Assembly (NCBI GenBank): GCA_945957555.1
Contig: CAMFLX010000002.1
Span: 62,001 to 126,000 of the forward strand
DNA: 64,000 nt
Source: an uncultured Cytophagales bacterium
GTDB taxonomy: Bacteria > Bacteroidota > Bacteroidia > Cytophagales > UBA9547
Reading direction: 5' to 3'
Of the stretch, positions 33,950-42,854 are shown one piece after another. Made by a program: the position numbers and the translations under genes. Positions within the stretch are counted from its first letter, which is position 1. Every line of letters starts with the position of its first letter. A model generated the notes under the pieces. That model saw only the letters and a list, made by a program, of their open reading frames with translations, had not been told where the DNA came from and ran no database searches.

Positions 33950-36900
33950 CTATTCGTTTGTAACCAGAAACCTCAACATGAACACTTCACTTTTGACCTT
34001 GACATAGACCGCATAGGCACCATCGGGCAAATCCTCTTCAAACGTCACCCTGTGTTCGGAATATTCGTTGGAAGTGATCTTTTTGAGGATGGAACCCGTT
34101 GCAATAGATGCGAGGGTAAGTTCCACGGGAATGTTGGGTTCGTTGAGGTCAACCGAAACCGTAAAGTCACCGTTGTTGGGATTGGGGTGCAGGGAACATT
34201 CCTTGACAATGCTGACCTTCATGCCCAAGGAACGGTCGTTGTTGTTCCTTTCATGGGCTGGAATGATCGTGATCGTTCTTTTCCTCACGTCCCTACAGCC
34301 TTTGTAATAGCTTGTCATCTCAATGCCATGTTCCCCTTCGGTATGGAACACCAGTTCCTGCGCCCTGAAATCGGGGTTGCCTGATATCAACTTGTGGTAA
34401 GCATCGTCAAAGCCCCACCTGATGGAATCTATTTTGGCATCGGTATTAAGCAACACAACTGTATCTCCCTTTACCGCCTTGCTGGGCATAAGGAAATCCG
34501 TCCTGATCTCAACATCCGATTGTTTGAGCAGAAAGGTGTCCCTGCCTACACAACCCGATTTGTTGGTGACCTTAACATAGTAGGCACCCTCAAAGTATAG
34601 GGTTACGTTTCTGGTATTGGCTACAAAGCCGTTGTTGCTAGACCATTCGTACCTTATGCCCTTGTCTCCAGCATCAAGGTCAAGGGTTTGTCCCTTGCAG
34701 ATCAGTGGATAACCTTTCAGGTCAACTTGCAGGGAAGGAGGTGCGACTAGCACAAAGGTGTCGATCTTGGCACAACCAATCGCATCGGTAGCCTTAAATA
34801 TGTAAGTACCTTTGCCAAGTCCCAACCTTGTCAGGCTGGTGTCCTTGTTGGCTTCCGTGTCCAACCATTCGTTTTTATAGGGTGCTATGCCGTTTTCGTT
34901 TCGAATCCTCAATGAGCCATCATTGCTTTCGTCACAGGCTGGGTTTTCCTTAAGCAATACCGTGTTCGTCAACTTGGAAAGCGTACGCAAAGTATAGGAT
35001 GCAGAATCCACACAGCCAAGACTATCCTTTACATAAAATGTATAGGCACCTGCCCGAAGCGAATCATAGTCTTGAAAAAACACAATATCCTTGTTCCTTG
35101 TCAGAATTACACTGTTTGAATGCCAGACTTCTTTTCTTCCAGTGCCTCCTAGTCCCTTGATGGTAAAGCCCCCATTGCTTTCGCCTTGGCATTTGACCTG
35201 CCTTTCCTCTACATTGATGATCTGTATTGGAGAAGGTTCCCTTACCAATACCGTGGTGTCCTTGACACAGCCTTTGTTGTTCTGTGCAAAGACCTTCTGA
35301 TAGTTAGAGAGTAGTCCCTTGAATACTCCCTCGGTTTGGAGTTGTGCCTGATCGAGTGCATACGAATAGGTATATTGGGGATCATTACTGGTGCATGATA
35401 CATGTAATTCCCCCTGCTGTGCCTTCGGACAAATATTGTCTACGATCTTATCGACCTTGATATTAAAATCGTGCGGGTTGTTGAGCCTTATGGAAGGCAA
35501 GCTAAGGCTACAGTTGTTTTTGTCATAGACCTTTGGGTATACCAGTGTTCCTGCCTTGGCTGTATATTGTGGTGAAGTCTGCAACACAGTTGTAACAGGC
35601 TCAAACGAGTATTTGTAGGGGTTTGTAGCGTCAATACGTGTACCTCCACTTGCCACGATGTTGATCTTGCCCAAACCGTTGTGACAGGGTACGGAGTCTA
35701 GGGAAGCGCTTGCCTGTATCTGGGTAGGTTCCGTAGCTGTGTATTTGATCTCCTTGTCATAGACGCAACCGTTTTGATCTACAATCTTGAAGTCATAAGT
35801 CCTGTTTCCTTTGAACAAGGGAATATACCAGTCTTGATCGTTGTTGATCGGTGCCCCGTAGATTCCATACTGTACTTCGTATTTAGCGGTATTGCCCTTG
35901 ACATGGATGTTCATGGACGCACTTTCACTATAACATAAAATATCCTCAAATCTTGTAGAAATCACTTCCAATGGTAAGGGAGCCACGATTTTTACGCTGT
36001 CGATATATTGCTCACAGGAAGTTCCAGTTTGGTATATTTCATAAATTTTTAACCGATAAGGACTCCCTTCGATTTTCAGCTCTATCTCATTGAATTCTTT
36101 ACTTAGGGTTAATTCCGATGGATTTTCACCATTGCGTTCATAGTGCGTTAATCTAAAAGTCCTTCCAAATACAGACTTGTCCAATGACAGGTGTGCTACT
36201 GTCTTGGAATCATCACCAGAACTTTGGGCATCCGTACATTTGGGCTGTGTGAGGATCAGGGTCTTGCCCAGCTCCAGATTGGGATAGGGACTGTGCTGGA
36301 AGTTGATGGTGGAGGTTTGCCAGTTATATTTGTTTTTCTGAACTATGGCATAGATTTGCATGGGCTTGCATTTTTCTCCCGTATACAAAAGTTCTGTGCC
36401 AGCATTTTCGAATCTGAATTTTGGCTTGCCGTTTTCATAACCATAGCTTTCCTCAAACACATACCAATAGATGTCCAGAGGATCAAAGTTGTTTGCCAAG
36501 AAATCGGGCGCACGAAACCGCATCTCTGGTGTGGTGACCAAGCCGTTGACATTGGGACTCAGAATCTTCGGTGCGGTAAGGGATTCGGGTACACAGACAA
36601 AATCCCCTTGGTACCTGATATGGTTGTTGTATCCATACACCTCCGCTACAACATTTTTTTTGATATAGTTTGTATAGTCAAACGACAAATATTGCACCTC
36701 CCCATACACATCGGTACTGCATGATGCAATGGTGGCATGCTTTTTCAGTCCTATGGGATTATGATCAAAAACCATGTAGCCTCCTGCCGTGTCGTTCCCC
36801 AATCGGTTGTATTCTACCACCGATTGTTTTATTTCCTTGTAGAAACAGCCCAATATAGGATAGCAGTTTTCGTTTGTACCGTACTGATACAAGAAATCCA

Positions 36901-37081
36901 TGAACTTGGTATCGGGGTTGTCCATGGTAGCCAGTTTCATGGTAATTTGTCTTGTGTAGTGACAAACACGGTTGTTGGTAATGTCAAACAGGTTCTGCTT
37001 GTGGTAGAGCCTATAGCTCTGTGAGAAGCCATGATAACTTGCCATGACAAGGACAAGGAATATGGGTAAACGGGCTTTCAT
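33950..37081 (-). CDS. SprB-repeat/PKD-like surface protein with T9SS sorting domain
   Basis: 1043 residues. A signal peptide (MKARLPIFLVLVMASYHGFS) is followed by an N-terminal region resembling TANFOR-operon proteins (LYHKQNLFDITNNRVCHYTR). Several SprB-type repeats follow, each with a 'CxG.sNG.i…GG…Y…W' theme (VKCQGESNGGFTIKGLGGTG, NPACDESNDGSLRIRNENGI, AGAYTFYVKDSLGCVDSASY, GTYIFKATDAIGCAKIDTFV). There is an Ig/PKD-like part (LICKGQTLDLDAGDKGIRYE) and a type A T9SS domain at ~960–1043 (HPNPNNGDFTVSVDLNE … GAYAVYVKVKSEVFMLRFLV). It is the first gene of the toxin operon and could be the adhesin or stalk that presents the TANFOR toxin. Confidence 0.82.
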   Translation of the reverse strand: MKARLPIFLVLVMASYHGFSQSYRLYHKQNLFDITNNRVCHYTRQITMKLATMDNPDTKFMDFLYQYGTNENCYPILGCFYKEIKQSVVEYNRLGNDTAGGYMVFDHNPIGLKKHATIASCSTDVYGEVQYLSFDYTNYIKKNVVAEVYGYNNHIRYQGDFVCVPESLTAPKILSPNVNGLVTTPEMRFRAPDFLANNFDPLDIYWYVFEESYGYENGKPKFRFENAGTELLYTGEKCKPMQIYAIVQKNKYNWQTSTINFQHSPYPNLELGKTLILTQPKCTDAQSSGDDSKTVAHLSLDKSVFGRTFRLTHYERNGENPSELTLSKEFNEIELKIEGSPYRLKIYEIYQTGTSCEQYIDSVKIVAPLPLEVISTRFEDILCYSESASMNIHVKGNTAKYEVQYGIYGAPINNDQDWYIPLFKGNRTYDFKIVDQNGCVYDKEIKYTATEPTQIQASASLDSVPCHNGLGKINIVASGGTRIDATNPYKYSFEPVTTVLQTSPQYTAKAGTLVYPKVYDKNNCSLSLPSIRLNNPHDFNIKVDKIVDNICPKAQQGELHVSCTSNDPQYTYSYALDQAQLQTEGVFKGLLSNYQKVFAQNNKGCVKDTTVLVREPSPIQIINVEERQVKCQGESNGGFTIKGLGGTGRKEVWHSNSVILTRNKDIVFFQDYDSLRAGAYTFYVKDSLGCVDSASYTLRTLSKLTNTVLLKENPACDESNDGSLRIRNENGIAPYKNEWLDTEANKDTSLTRLGLGKGTYIFKATDAIGCAKIDTFVLVAPPSLQVDLKGYPLICKGQTLDLDAGDKGIRYEWSSNNGFVANTRNVTLYFEGAYYVKVTNKSGCVGRDTFLLKQSDVEIRTDFLMPSKAVKGDTVVLLNTDAKIDSIRWGFDDAYHKLISGNPDFRAQELVFHTEGEHGIEMTSYYKGCRDVRKRTITIIPAHERNNNDRSLGMKVSIVKECSLHPNPNNGDFTVSVDLNEPNIPVELTLASIATGSILKKITSNEYSEHRVTFEEDLPDGAYAVYVKVKSEVFMLRFLVTNE

Positions 37082-37698
37082 CTTTAGTGTATCTGTGTTT
37101 AAGGTTTGTGAAACTGTTGTCCTGCCAGCCTATCGGTCAAAACGACTGCGAAGTTACTTATTATTTTTGGTTTTGTCCTTCCCCCGTTTTGGGGGATATA
37201 GATAGGGACAAAGGACGCAGGCAACGCCTGCTCCTTTGCGGATTCAATTTAAACTAACCTAATACCATGAGTCTTTGAGTTCTTGTGTACATGTTTGACA
37301 ATGTGACGCTTTTTTATGTTATGAATCGGCATTTAGTTTGGGACGGTTTTGATAAGTACAAAGGACACAGGCAACACCTGTGCCTTTTGTGTGTATTAAA
37401 TCCTAAACTAACCTAATTAACTACCTTGAATGTAATGTTCAAATAATGTGACTTCTTTATATGACATTTTTTAGGAGTCATCTTATGATTGGTCTTTTCG
37501 TCAGTGAGGGGAATCGGCCAAGTACATAATCATTGGTGTATTGTACGATGATTGGTGTGTGCATTCTTTTCATTTTTAGTGTTATTTTAAAGTTGAATTT
37601 TGTATTACAAAGATAAATACTTCGATACTATTATATTACGAACAAAAATTCTTATTTTTACTTTTCAGGACAAGTTTTAAACTTTTGAGACAACAATG
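37082..37698. other. Divergent regulatory region between toxin operon and XRE genes
   Basis: About 615 bases with no gene. It holds two related ~150-base units, each with a hairpin and then TAAACTAACCTAA and a TAATGTGAC-like segment, described separately. AT-rich near 37600. Confidence 0.5.
37206..37390. repeat. Two hairpin units of the ACAAAGGA family
   Basis: Unit A is ACAAAGGACGCAGGC–AAC–GCCTGCTCCTTTG (37207–37238). Unit B is ACAAAGGACACAGGC–AAC–ACCTGTGCCTTTTGT (37358–37390). Compensating changes keep the stem (GCAGGC/GCCTGC versus ACAGGC/ACCTGT), and TAAACTAACCTAA follows both at about 20 bases. A third relative is at 27404. Confidence 0.7.
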
Positions 37699-38064
37699 AT
37701 GAGGATTGGCGAAAAAATCAGGATATTGAGGGAAATCAAGGGAATCAGCACCAAGGATATGTCAAGTGAGTTGGGTATGACACAGGCTGGCTACCTAAAG
37801 ATTGAGAGAGACGAGGTGGACATCAATACGGAAAAGGTTGAGAAAATTTCAAACAAACTTGGGGTGAAGCCACATGAACTGTTCATGGATGAAAAATTTG
37901 TTTACAATCACCAAACCAACAGCATTTATGGGGCAAACAATAACTTTACATTCCCAGAGGATATGAAAAAACTCTATGAAGACAAAATTGAACTGTTGGT
38001 GAACAGAATCCAGAAAATGGAGAGAAAACTAAGGAAGATGGGCGTTCCAGAAGAGGATATTTGA
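37699..38064 (+). CDS. XRE-family regulator 1 (paralogue pair)
   Basis: A 121-residue lambda-repressor-like HTH protein (MRIGEKIRILREIKGISTKD, then LGMTQAGYLKIERDEVDINT and KLGVKPHELF). A coiled-coil tail carries MKKLYEDKIELLVNRIQKM. Two ATGs are adjacent (37696, 37699); the second gives the MRIGEKI start shared with the next gene. The product is closely similar to that at 38135 and related to that at 16321, so this is a tandem duplication. Divergent from the toxin operon, it is a candidate regulator of it or of the ATPase/HNH genes. Confidence 0.9.
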   Translation: MRIGEKIRILREIKGISTKDMSSELGMTQAGYLKIERDEVDINTEKVEKISNKLGVKPHELFMDEKFVYNHQTNSIYGANNNFTFPEDMKKLYEDKIELLVNRIQKMERKLRKMGVPEEDI

Positions 38065-38134
38065 TCTGGTGTTTGGCTTTGGAAACAAAAGTTCTAATTT
38101 TGCTATAATTCAGTTTTTATAATATTTGCTATCC

Positions 38135-38551
38135 ATGAGAATAGGTGAGAAAATAAGAATACTAAGGGAGATTAAAGGCATCTCAAGTAAGGAAATGTCT
38201 GCTGATCTGGAAATGACACAGGCAGGCTACTTGAAAATTGAAAGGGACGAAGTGGATATAAATACGGAGAAGATAGAAAAGATAGCAAGTATTTTAGGCA
38301 TAAAACCTCATGAACTATTGTCTTTCGATGAAAAATATGTCTTCAACAACTACAGTACCAATGAATATTATAATGCTGGTCTGAATACTGTAAACTATCA
38401 TTTTCCCGAAGAAATGAAAAAGTTGTATGAAGACAAGATCAAATTGTTGGAGGAGAAAATAGAGGCATTTGCCGAGAGTAAAAAATTGCTCAACGAAAAA
38501 ATAGAAGTTTTGAAATCAGAGATTGAAACTTTGAAGAATAAAGATAAATAA
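38135..38551 (+). CDS. XRE-family regulator 2 (paralogue pair)
   Basis: A 138-residue HTH protein starting MRIGEKIRILREIKGISSKE at ATG 38135; a TTG start nine bases earlier is less likely. The HTH (DLEMTQAGYLKIERDEVDIN) is almost identical to regulator 1. The C-terminal coiled coil is longer (MKKLYEDKIKLLEEKIEAFA, then KLLNEKIEVLKSEIETLKN). The pair may form hetero- or homodimers. It lies 70 bases after regulator 1, probably co-transcribed. Confidence 0.9.
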   Translation: MRIGEKIRILREIKGISSKEMSADLEMTQAGYLKIERDEVDINTEKIEKIASILGIKPHELLSFDEKYVFNNYSTNEYYNAGLNTVNYHFPEEMKKLYEDKIKLLEEKIEAFAESKKLLNEKIEVLKSEIETLKNKDK

Positions 38552-39276
38552 GATTGGCTGGGGCAATTCTTAATTAGCCAATTACGAAATAGGCTAAAGC
38601 AAACAATAGATTTTAAAAGTTAATTAGGTTAGGTTGTGTTAGATGGATCAGGGAACGGACAGGTGTCTATTTCCTGATTTTTTTGTTCTTTTCCGTACCC
38701 ATTCGTTCCGAAAACGTCAAAGAATGTTCCAAAACAATTGGGAAAACGTTACCGAATATAGCCAAAGGAACGTTTCTGTAACATTCCAAAACACCTTTTT
38801 GCACATCAATGGGGCAGAGAAACCCCATTCCAGACCAATTGCTCGTTGCTATGCCAAATTCAAGAACAAGGAACCCAAACTCAATATGTTCTCATGGAAA
38901 AATCAACGTTTGCTGTACATTCTCTCAATGTTTTCTCAACATATTCTCAACCAGCACTGTCTTACGATTCCTCTTGTTTTCAAACCATCCTGAATATCCA
39001 TTGTCAATAAATGGTTTTGGAGACATGGACATAGAAGTCCGTCTTCAATGTCTTGCCTAAAGGTTTGCATCTACCATGTTAATTTGAAAGGTGAGGGAAC
39101 CTAGAAGGTAAGTAGGATGTATAGGGAACGAGATATGTGCCCATTTCCCTGTTTTTGCGTTCCATCCGTTACAAAATCGTCACAAAATGCCATGAAACCC
39201 GTTCTGGAACGGGTTTCAGGGGAACGTTCCGAACGTTACGGGAACCTTAAAAACACTGGTTTTGAGGGTTGGTGAA
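38552..39276. other. Gene-poor region rich in GTTCC/GGAAC motifs
   Basis: About 725 bases without a credible gene; the plus-strand frame 38643–38993 has a composition unlike real genes here. GTTCC and GGAAC recur many times. A degenerate duplicated segment (around 38641–38692 and 39114–39163) has AGGGAACG … ATTTCC … TTTTT…GTTC in the same order. AAACCCGTTC–TG–GAACGGGTTT (39196–39217) is a strong hairpin. Confidence 0.5.
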
Positions 39277-39431
39277 TTACTGTTCTGTCTCAGGCATCAC
39301 CTCAGTGATCTTGGCCAATAGAGCATCCTCGGTATAGGGCTTGGAGAAGTATCCATCCATACCTGCATTGAGGTATCTTTCATGGTCTCTTCATGGCATT
39401 TGCAGTCAGTGCGATGATGGGCACCCTTGAC
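39277..39431 (-). pseudogene. Remnant of a response-regulator receiver domain (C-terminal part)
   Basis: On the minus strand the segment encodes VPIIALTANAM, then after a frame change HERYLNAGMDGYFSKPYTED and ALLAKITEVMPETEQ, followed by stop TAA (39277–39279). This is the end of a receiver domain of the kind attached to hybrid histidine kinases (…PIIALTANA…GMD.Y.sKP…). About two bases are missing near 39392, and everything upstream of VPIIALTA is absent. The fragment ends beside the HNH gene. It shows that the locus previously held, or recombined with, a signalling gene. Confidence 0.75.
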
Positions 39432-39444
39432 CATAACATTCCAT

Positions 39445-40440
39445 TTAAATTAGGTGCAATCCTTTAGCAATGTCTTGTATGAATTTTGACATAGGTCTTT
39501 TGTGGATATCTTCTGGAGTGTCATAGTTACCAATTAATATTCTATTGAATTGTTTTGGGTGTGGAACCACTGAGCTAAAACTTTCAAATAAAGAATTTTT
39601 ATATACGTCATTGTATATTAATGACTTATTTATGAGTTCTGCTGCAATATCTTTCTGAGTGTTGTATATTTCTTGTATATGAAACAAATCTTGCAAACAA
39701 CCTTCAGAGAAAGATTCTTCTGATATCTTGTCAGGATCATGAAAAGTTATAGCTAGTTTTTCATGATTAAAGTCTATCAAATATTCTGCTTTGCTTGTCT
39801 CTGTAATTGAAAAAGCATAATTATTTGGATTTGGTGTATTAGAGTCGGAGTATAGTTTGAAGTTTACAGGCTTTTTTTGCTTTATGTTATTACAAGTTGC
39901 ACATGTAGGATATAAGTTTAATAAACTTATTGACAGGTATGGATAATCAATTTGAGAATAAAAATGATCGACTTGGAATTTGGCAACCCAGTGTAAGGTG
40001 TCTTGCTTTTTCCCACTTTCATTGAAAGTGCTTTTCTCCAAGCTTAAAGTATATTGGCTGTTACAGTAAACACAAGCTTTAATACCAATTTTGCCAAAAT
40101 ATTTAGGATAAAAACTACCCCTCTTGGAGTGATATCCAAGAGCATTTATTATTTTAGACTGTAAGGTGTCATCCTTTTTTTTAGAAAAAGTAATTGTTGG
40201 TACTTTTTTTACCATGGTTTTTAATGTTTCCATCTCATCCAAACCTAACGTGAGAATATTTTTATTCTCTAACTCTTTTACTAGCATTTTGATGAACTTC
40301 AATGCTTTTGCATTATTTTTTATTTTTTTATCATCCGCTAATAGTTTTAGTTTATTGAATGCATCATTTGAATATTTTTCTATTTCCTTTTCAAAGTACT
40401 TTATACATTCATTGATTGTTAAAATGGAAATCGCAATCAT
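39445..40440 (-). CDS. HNH endonuclease, PtuB-like partner of the ATPase
   Basis: A 331-residue protein with a zinc-supported HNH site: ACVYCNSQYTLSLEKS, then KFQVDHFYSQIDYPYLSISL and NLYPTCATCNNIKQKKPVNF. The order CxxC–DH–N–CxxC–N fits the HNH fold of Septu PtuB and similar defence nucleases. The N-terminal ~100 residues are helical. Its start overlaps the ATPase stop by four bases, so the two proteins are made together. Septu joins an SMC-like ATPase (PtuA) with PtuB; the ATPase here is longer than usual, so this may be a Septu relative rather than a standard one. Confidence 0.82.
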   Translation of the reverse strand: MIAISILTINECIKYFEKEIEKYSNDAFNKLKLLADDKKIKNNAKALKFIKMLVKELENKNILTLGLDEMETLKTMVKKVPTITFSKKKDDTLQSKIINALGYHSKRGSFYPKYFGKIGIKACVYCNSQYTLSLEKSTFNESGKKQDTLHWVAKFQVDHFYSQIDYPYLSISLLNLYPTCATCNNIKQKKPVNFKLYSDSNTPNPNNYAFSITETSKAEYLIDFNHEKLAITFHDPDKISEESFSEGCLQDLFHIQEIYNTQKDIAAELINKSLIYNDVYKNSLFESFSSVVPHPKQFNRILIGNYDTPEDIHKRPMSKFIQDIAKGLHLI

Positions 40441-42509
40441 TTGTTTAATTCTTTAGTAAGCCTGTCTATTTCCCTTTTTATAGTTTCCTTAGTATTGAAT
40501 TTGTTTAAGTACAGACGTCTTATCCCCTCCTTCAACATTGGCTCCCCAATTATTTGAATGAATTTGTCAGCTTTTTCTTGATTCCATAGTTCCTCATTCG
40601 TGTCTCTGTTTTCTAAGTATGTAATCAGTGACTGTATTTTGTTTTTTGCAAATTCACCCATGAAACCTTTATTGAGGAAAAATTCATATTTGAGAAGATC
40701 ATGAATGTTTGCTCCAAAAGTTTGATTAATTCCCTTTTCTGTATGCGGAACGTAAGTGTTGTTTTCGCTTTTTAGCATCAAGATGTTTGAATCTGGTATA
40801 TCTGAAAGTATAAATGGAGAGTGAGTTGAAAATATAATATTAATGCCCTGTATGTTGTTTAGATTGGCATTCTTTAAATTATGCAATAACCGCCATATAA
40901 ACGTTCTTTGATATTCGGGATGAAAATGAAGTTCAATCTCATCCATCATAATATTCAGGTATTTATATCTTATCCTTTTTTTAGATATTTTATTATCAGA
41001 TTTATCATCAAAGACTGAGTCTATATTATTAATCTGATAGATTATGCCTTGGATAGAATGAATTAGCTGTTGCTCTCCTGAGCTAAGCTTGCTAAAGTAA
41101 TTTGAAGACGATGGGTTGTTTAAGCCTATATTTTTTGGGAGATCATATAGAACCAATTCTATATCAAATAATGAAGGAGGGATTACTTCAATAATCTTGT
41201 TAACAGAAGTTCTTGTTTCTATAATTCTATTGGACAATGTTTCTACTGAAATTTCAAATTGCTTTTTTAGAACTCCATTCGAATCTATTTTATCAGTCCA
41301 TATAGTTTTTTCGGCAATATCGTTCCTTAAAATGTCCCCTTTCAGATAATTAATTGCTTGAAAAAGCTTGAAAGTTATATGACTTTTATCTTGAGTTAGT
41401 TTTTTAAGAAAACCATCAAAATCCCTAAACCGTGATCTTTGCTGAATAATTTTCTTTCCATTAATAGGAAGAATCTTGTTTGGGAACTCGGAAAAATGTT
41501 CTTTGTATTTAGGATATGTTTGAGCAATTTTGATTAGCTTTTTAATAATATACAATTCTATTTCAGTCTTGTAAATAATATCATCAGAAGGCTCGGATCC
41601 AAAAAATACCCCATATATGGATTTTAGGAGCAATTCTTTTTTATCCTTTTTAAAAAACACTTCAAAACTTATTTCTTTGTCTTTTGGATTGGTGCTTTTA
41701 TATGCATATTCGATCTTACTATTATTTAATTCGAACAAAAAACCTTTTACTTTATGTTTTTCTGTTATATATCTGAAGTCGTCGCTTTCACCTTTAATCG
41801 GCCTTAAAATATTACTGAGTAATCTTTGTTTAGCTAAATATATTTCATGGTTTATATCTATTATTCCATCTTCTCTAAAGGGATTAATAACGATGGGTGT
41901 TTGATAACCATCATTTTTAAAGTAAATCGCTTTTATCCAATTTCCAAGATTCAAAGAATTTAGTCCAAATAGTGAATAATTGGTAACTATTGTATAAAAA
42001 AAATCATGCAAGTTGAAATTTACAATATCATCTTTTGTTTTATTAGTAAAGTTGGTTAAGGTAATATCGTCATTTAAAAACCGAATCTGTTTTATTTTAT
42101 CGTTTGTCAAATAGTAAAGTTCACAGTTAAAACCTCGATGTAATTCTTCGATTATTTTGTTTGTTAATGGGTCGATTATTATTTTTCTTTTGACAGCTAT
42201 ATTATACACTGCAATAAAAATAAGTTCAAATAATGAACTTTTGCCTGAACCATTCTCTCCAACTATGGCTGAAATATTTACCGATACATTGGTTTTATTC
42301 TTTAAGTTTTTAATATTATACAGATCATTAATCTTAGCTCCTTCAGAATCATATTCTACGTTAATTACCTCTAATTCAATATTGTTGTCTTGGTAAATAA
42401 ACTTGTAATCATTAAAAAACTTATATGTTTGATTTGGTTTTAACACTTTCAATAACGCTGGGGAGCAACCAATTAAAGGTCTGATTGCTATCAATTTAAA
42501 ATCATTCAT
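40437..42509 (-). CDS. SMC-like AAA ATPase, PtuA-like
   Basis: A 690-residue P-loop ATPase. Walker A is AIVGENGSGKSSLFEL near residues 82–97. The ABC-type signature region is YFSKLSSGEQQLIHSIQGII near 500. Walker B is LNIMMDEIELHFHPEYQRTF near 545, and the H-loop INIIFSTHSPFILSDIPDSN follows. A long middle region (~150–480) separates the halves, as in SMC/Rad50-like defence ATPases. It is the first gene of a two-gene operon with the HNH nuclease. By analogy with Septu, ATP binding would control the nuclease during phage attack. It is AT-rich like the HNH gene and unlike the GC-richer integrase module on its right. Confidence 0.82.
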   Translation of the reverse strand: MNDFKLIAIRPLIGCSPALLKVLKPNQTYKFFNDYKFIYQDNNIELEVINVEYDSEGAKINDLYNIKNLKNKTNVSVNISAIVGENGSGKSSLFELIFIAVYNIAVKRKIIIDPLTNKIIEELHRGFNCELYYLTNDKIKQIRFLNDDITLTNFTNKTKDDIVNFNLHDFFYTIVTNYSLFGLNSLNLGNWIKAIYFKNDGYQTPIVINPFREDGIIDINHEIYLAKQRLLSNILRPIKGESDDFRYITEKHKVKGFLFELNNSKIEYAYKSTNPKDKEISFEVFFKKDKKELLLKSIYGVFFGSEPSDDIIYKTEIELYIIKKLIKIAQTYPKYKEHFSEFPNKILPINGKKIIQQRSRFRDFDGFLKKLTQDKSHITFKLFQAINYLKGDILRNDIAEKTIWTDKIDSNGVLKKQFEISVETLSNRIIETRTSVNKIIEVIPPSLFDIELVLYDLPKNIGLNNPSSSNYFSKLSSGEQQLIHSIQGIIYQINNIDSVFDDKSDNKISKKRIRYKYLNIMMDEIELHFHPEYQRTFIWRLLHNLKNANLNNIQGINIIFSTHSPFILSDIPDSNILMLKSENNTYVPHTEKGINQTFGANIHDLLKYEFFLNKGFMGEFAKNKIQSLITYLENRDTNEELWNQEKADKFIQIIGEPMLKEGIRRLYLNKFNTKETIKREIDRLTKELNK

Positions 42510-42854
42510 GTTCTTTTAATAAAGTCTGTCGTTTATATAAGGCCATTTATCGTTGGTAATTTTTATAGACAGGATATTAAGTTGAATTTTATCCATTCCA
42601 TTTTCTAATGTAGTAAATCATTGCGTCTAATAAAAGTAACTTTGACAATACATCGCTATTGTTTGTAATCTGCATCATCTTTCTTAAAAACAGTAAGATT
42701 CGACTTTTGATACCATAATATTAAATAGCAGTTGGAAGATTCTATACTTCAGCAAGGAAAACTCGATTCTTGCTGTCTTTAAGAGACCAAACAGCAAAGC
42801 CGACCTTTTGGGTCGGCTTTGCCGTTATTGATTGGTTTACACACAACGGGAAAA
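42510..42854. other. Intergenic region with a perfect hairpin
   Basis: About 345 bases with no gene. The only strong structure is GCAAAGCCGACC–TTTTG–GGTCGGCTTTGC (42794–42822), a 12-bp stem that lies 33 bases after the stop of the next minus-strand gene and probably ends it. Confidence 0.6.

Noticed and set aside
38643-38993. 116-codon plus-strand frame in the GTTCC-rich region
   Set aside because: Unusual composition, no recognisable motif, no promoter, and it overlaps the duplicated GTTCC segments; treated as non-coding.
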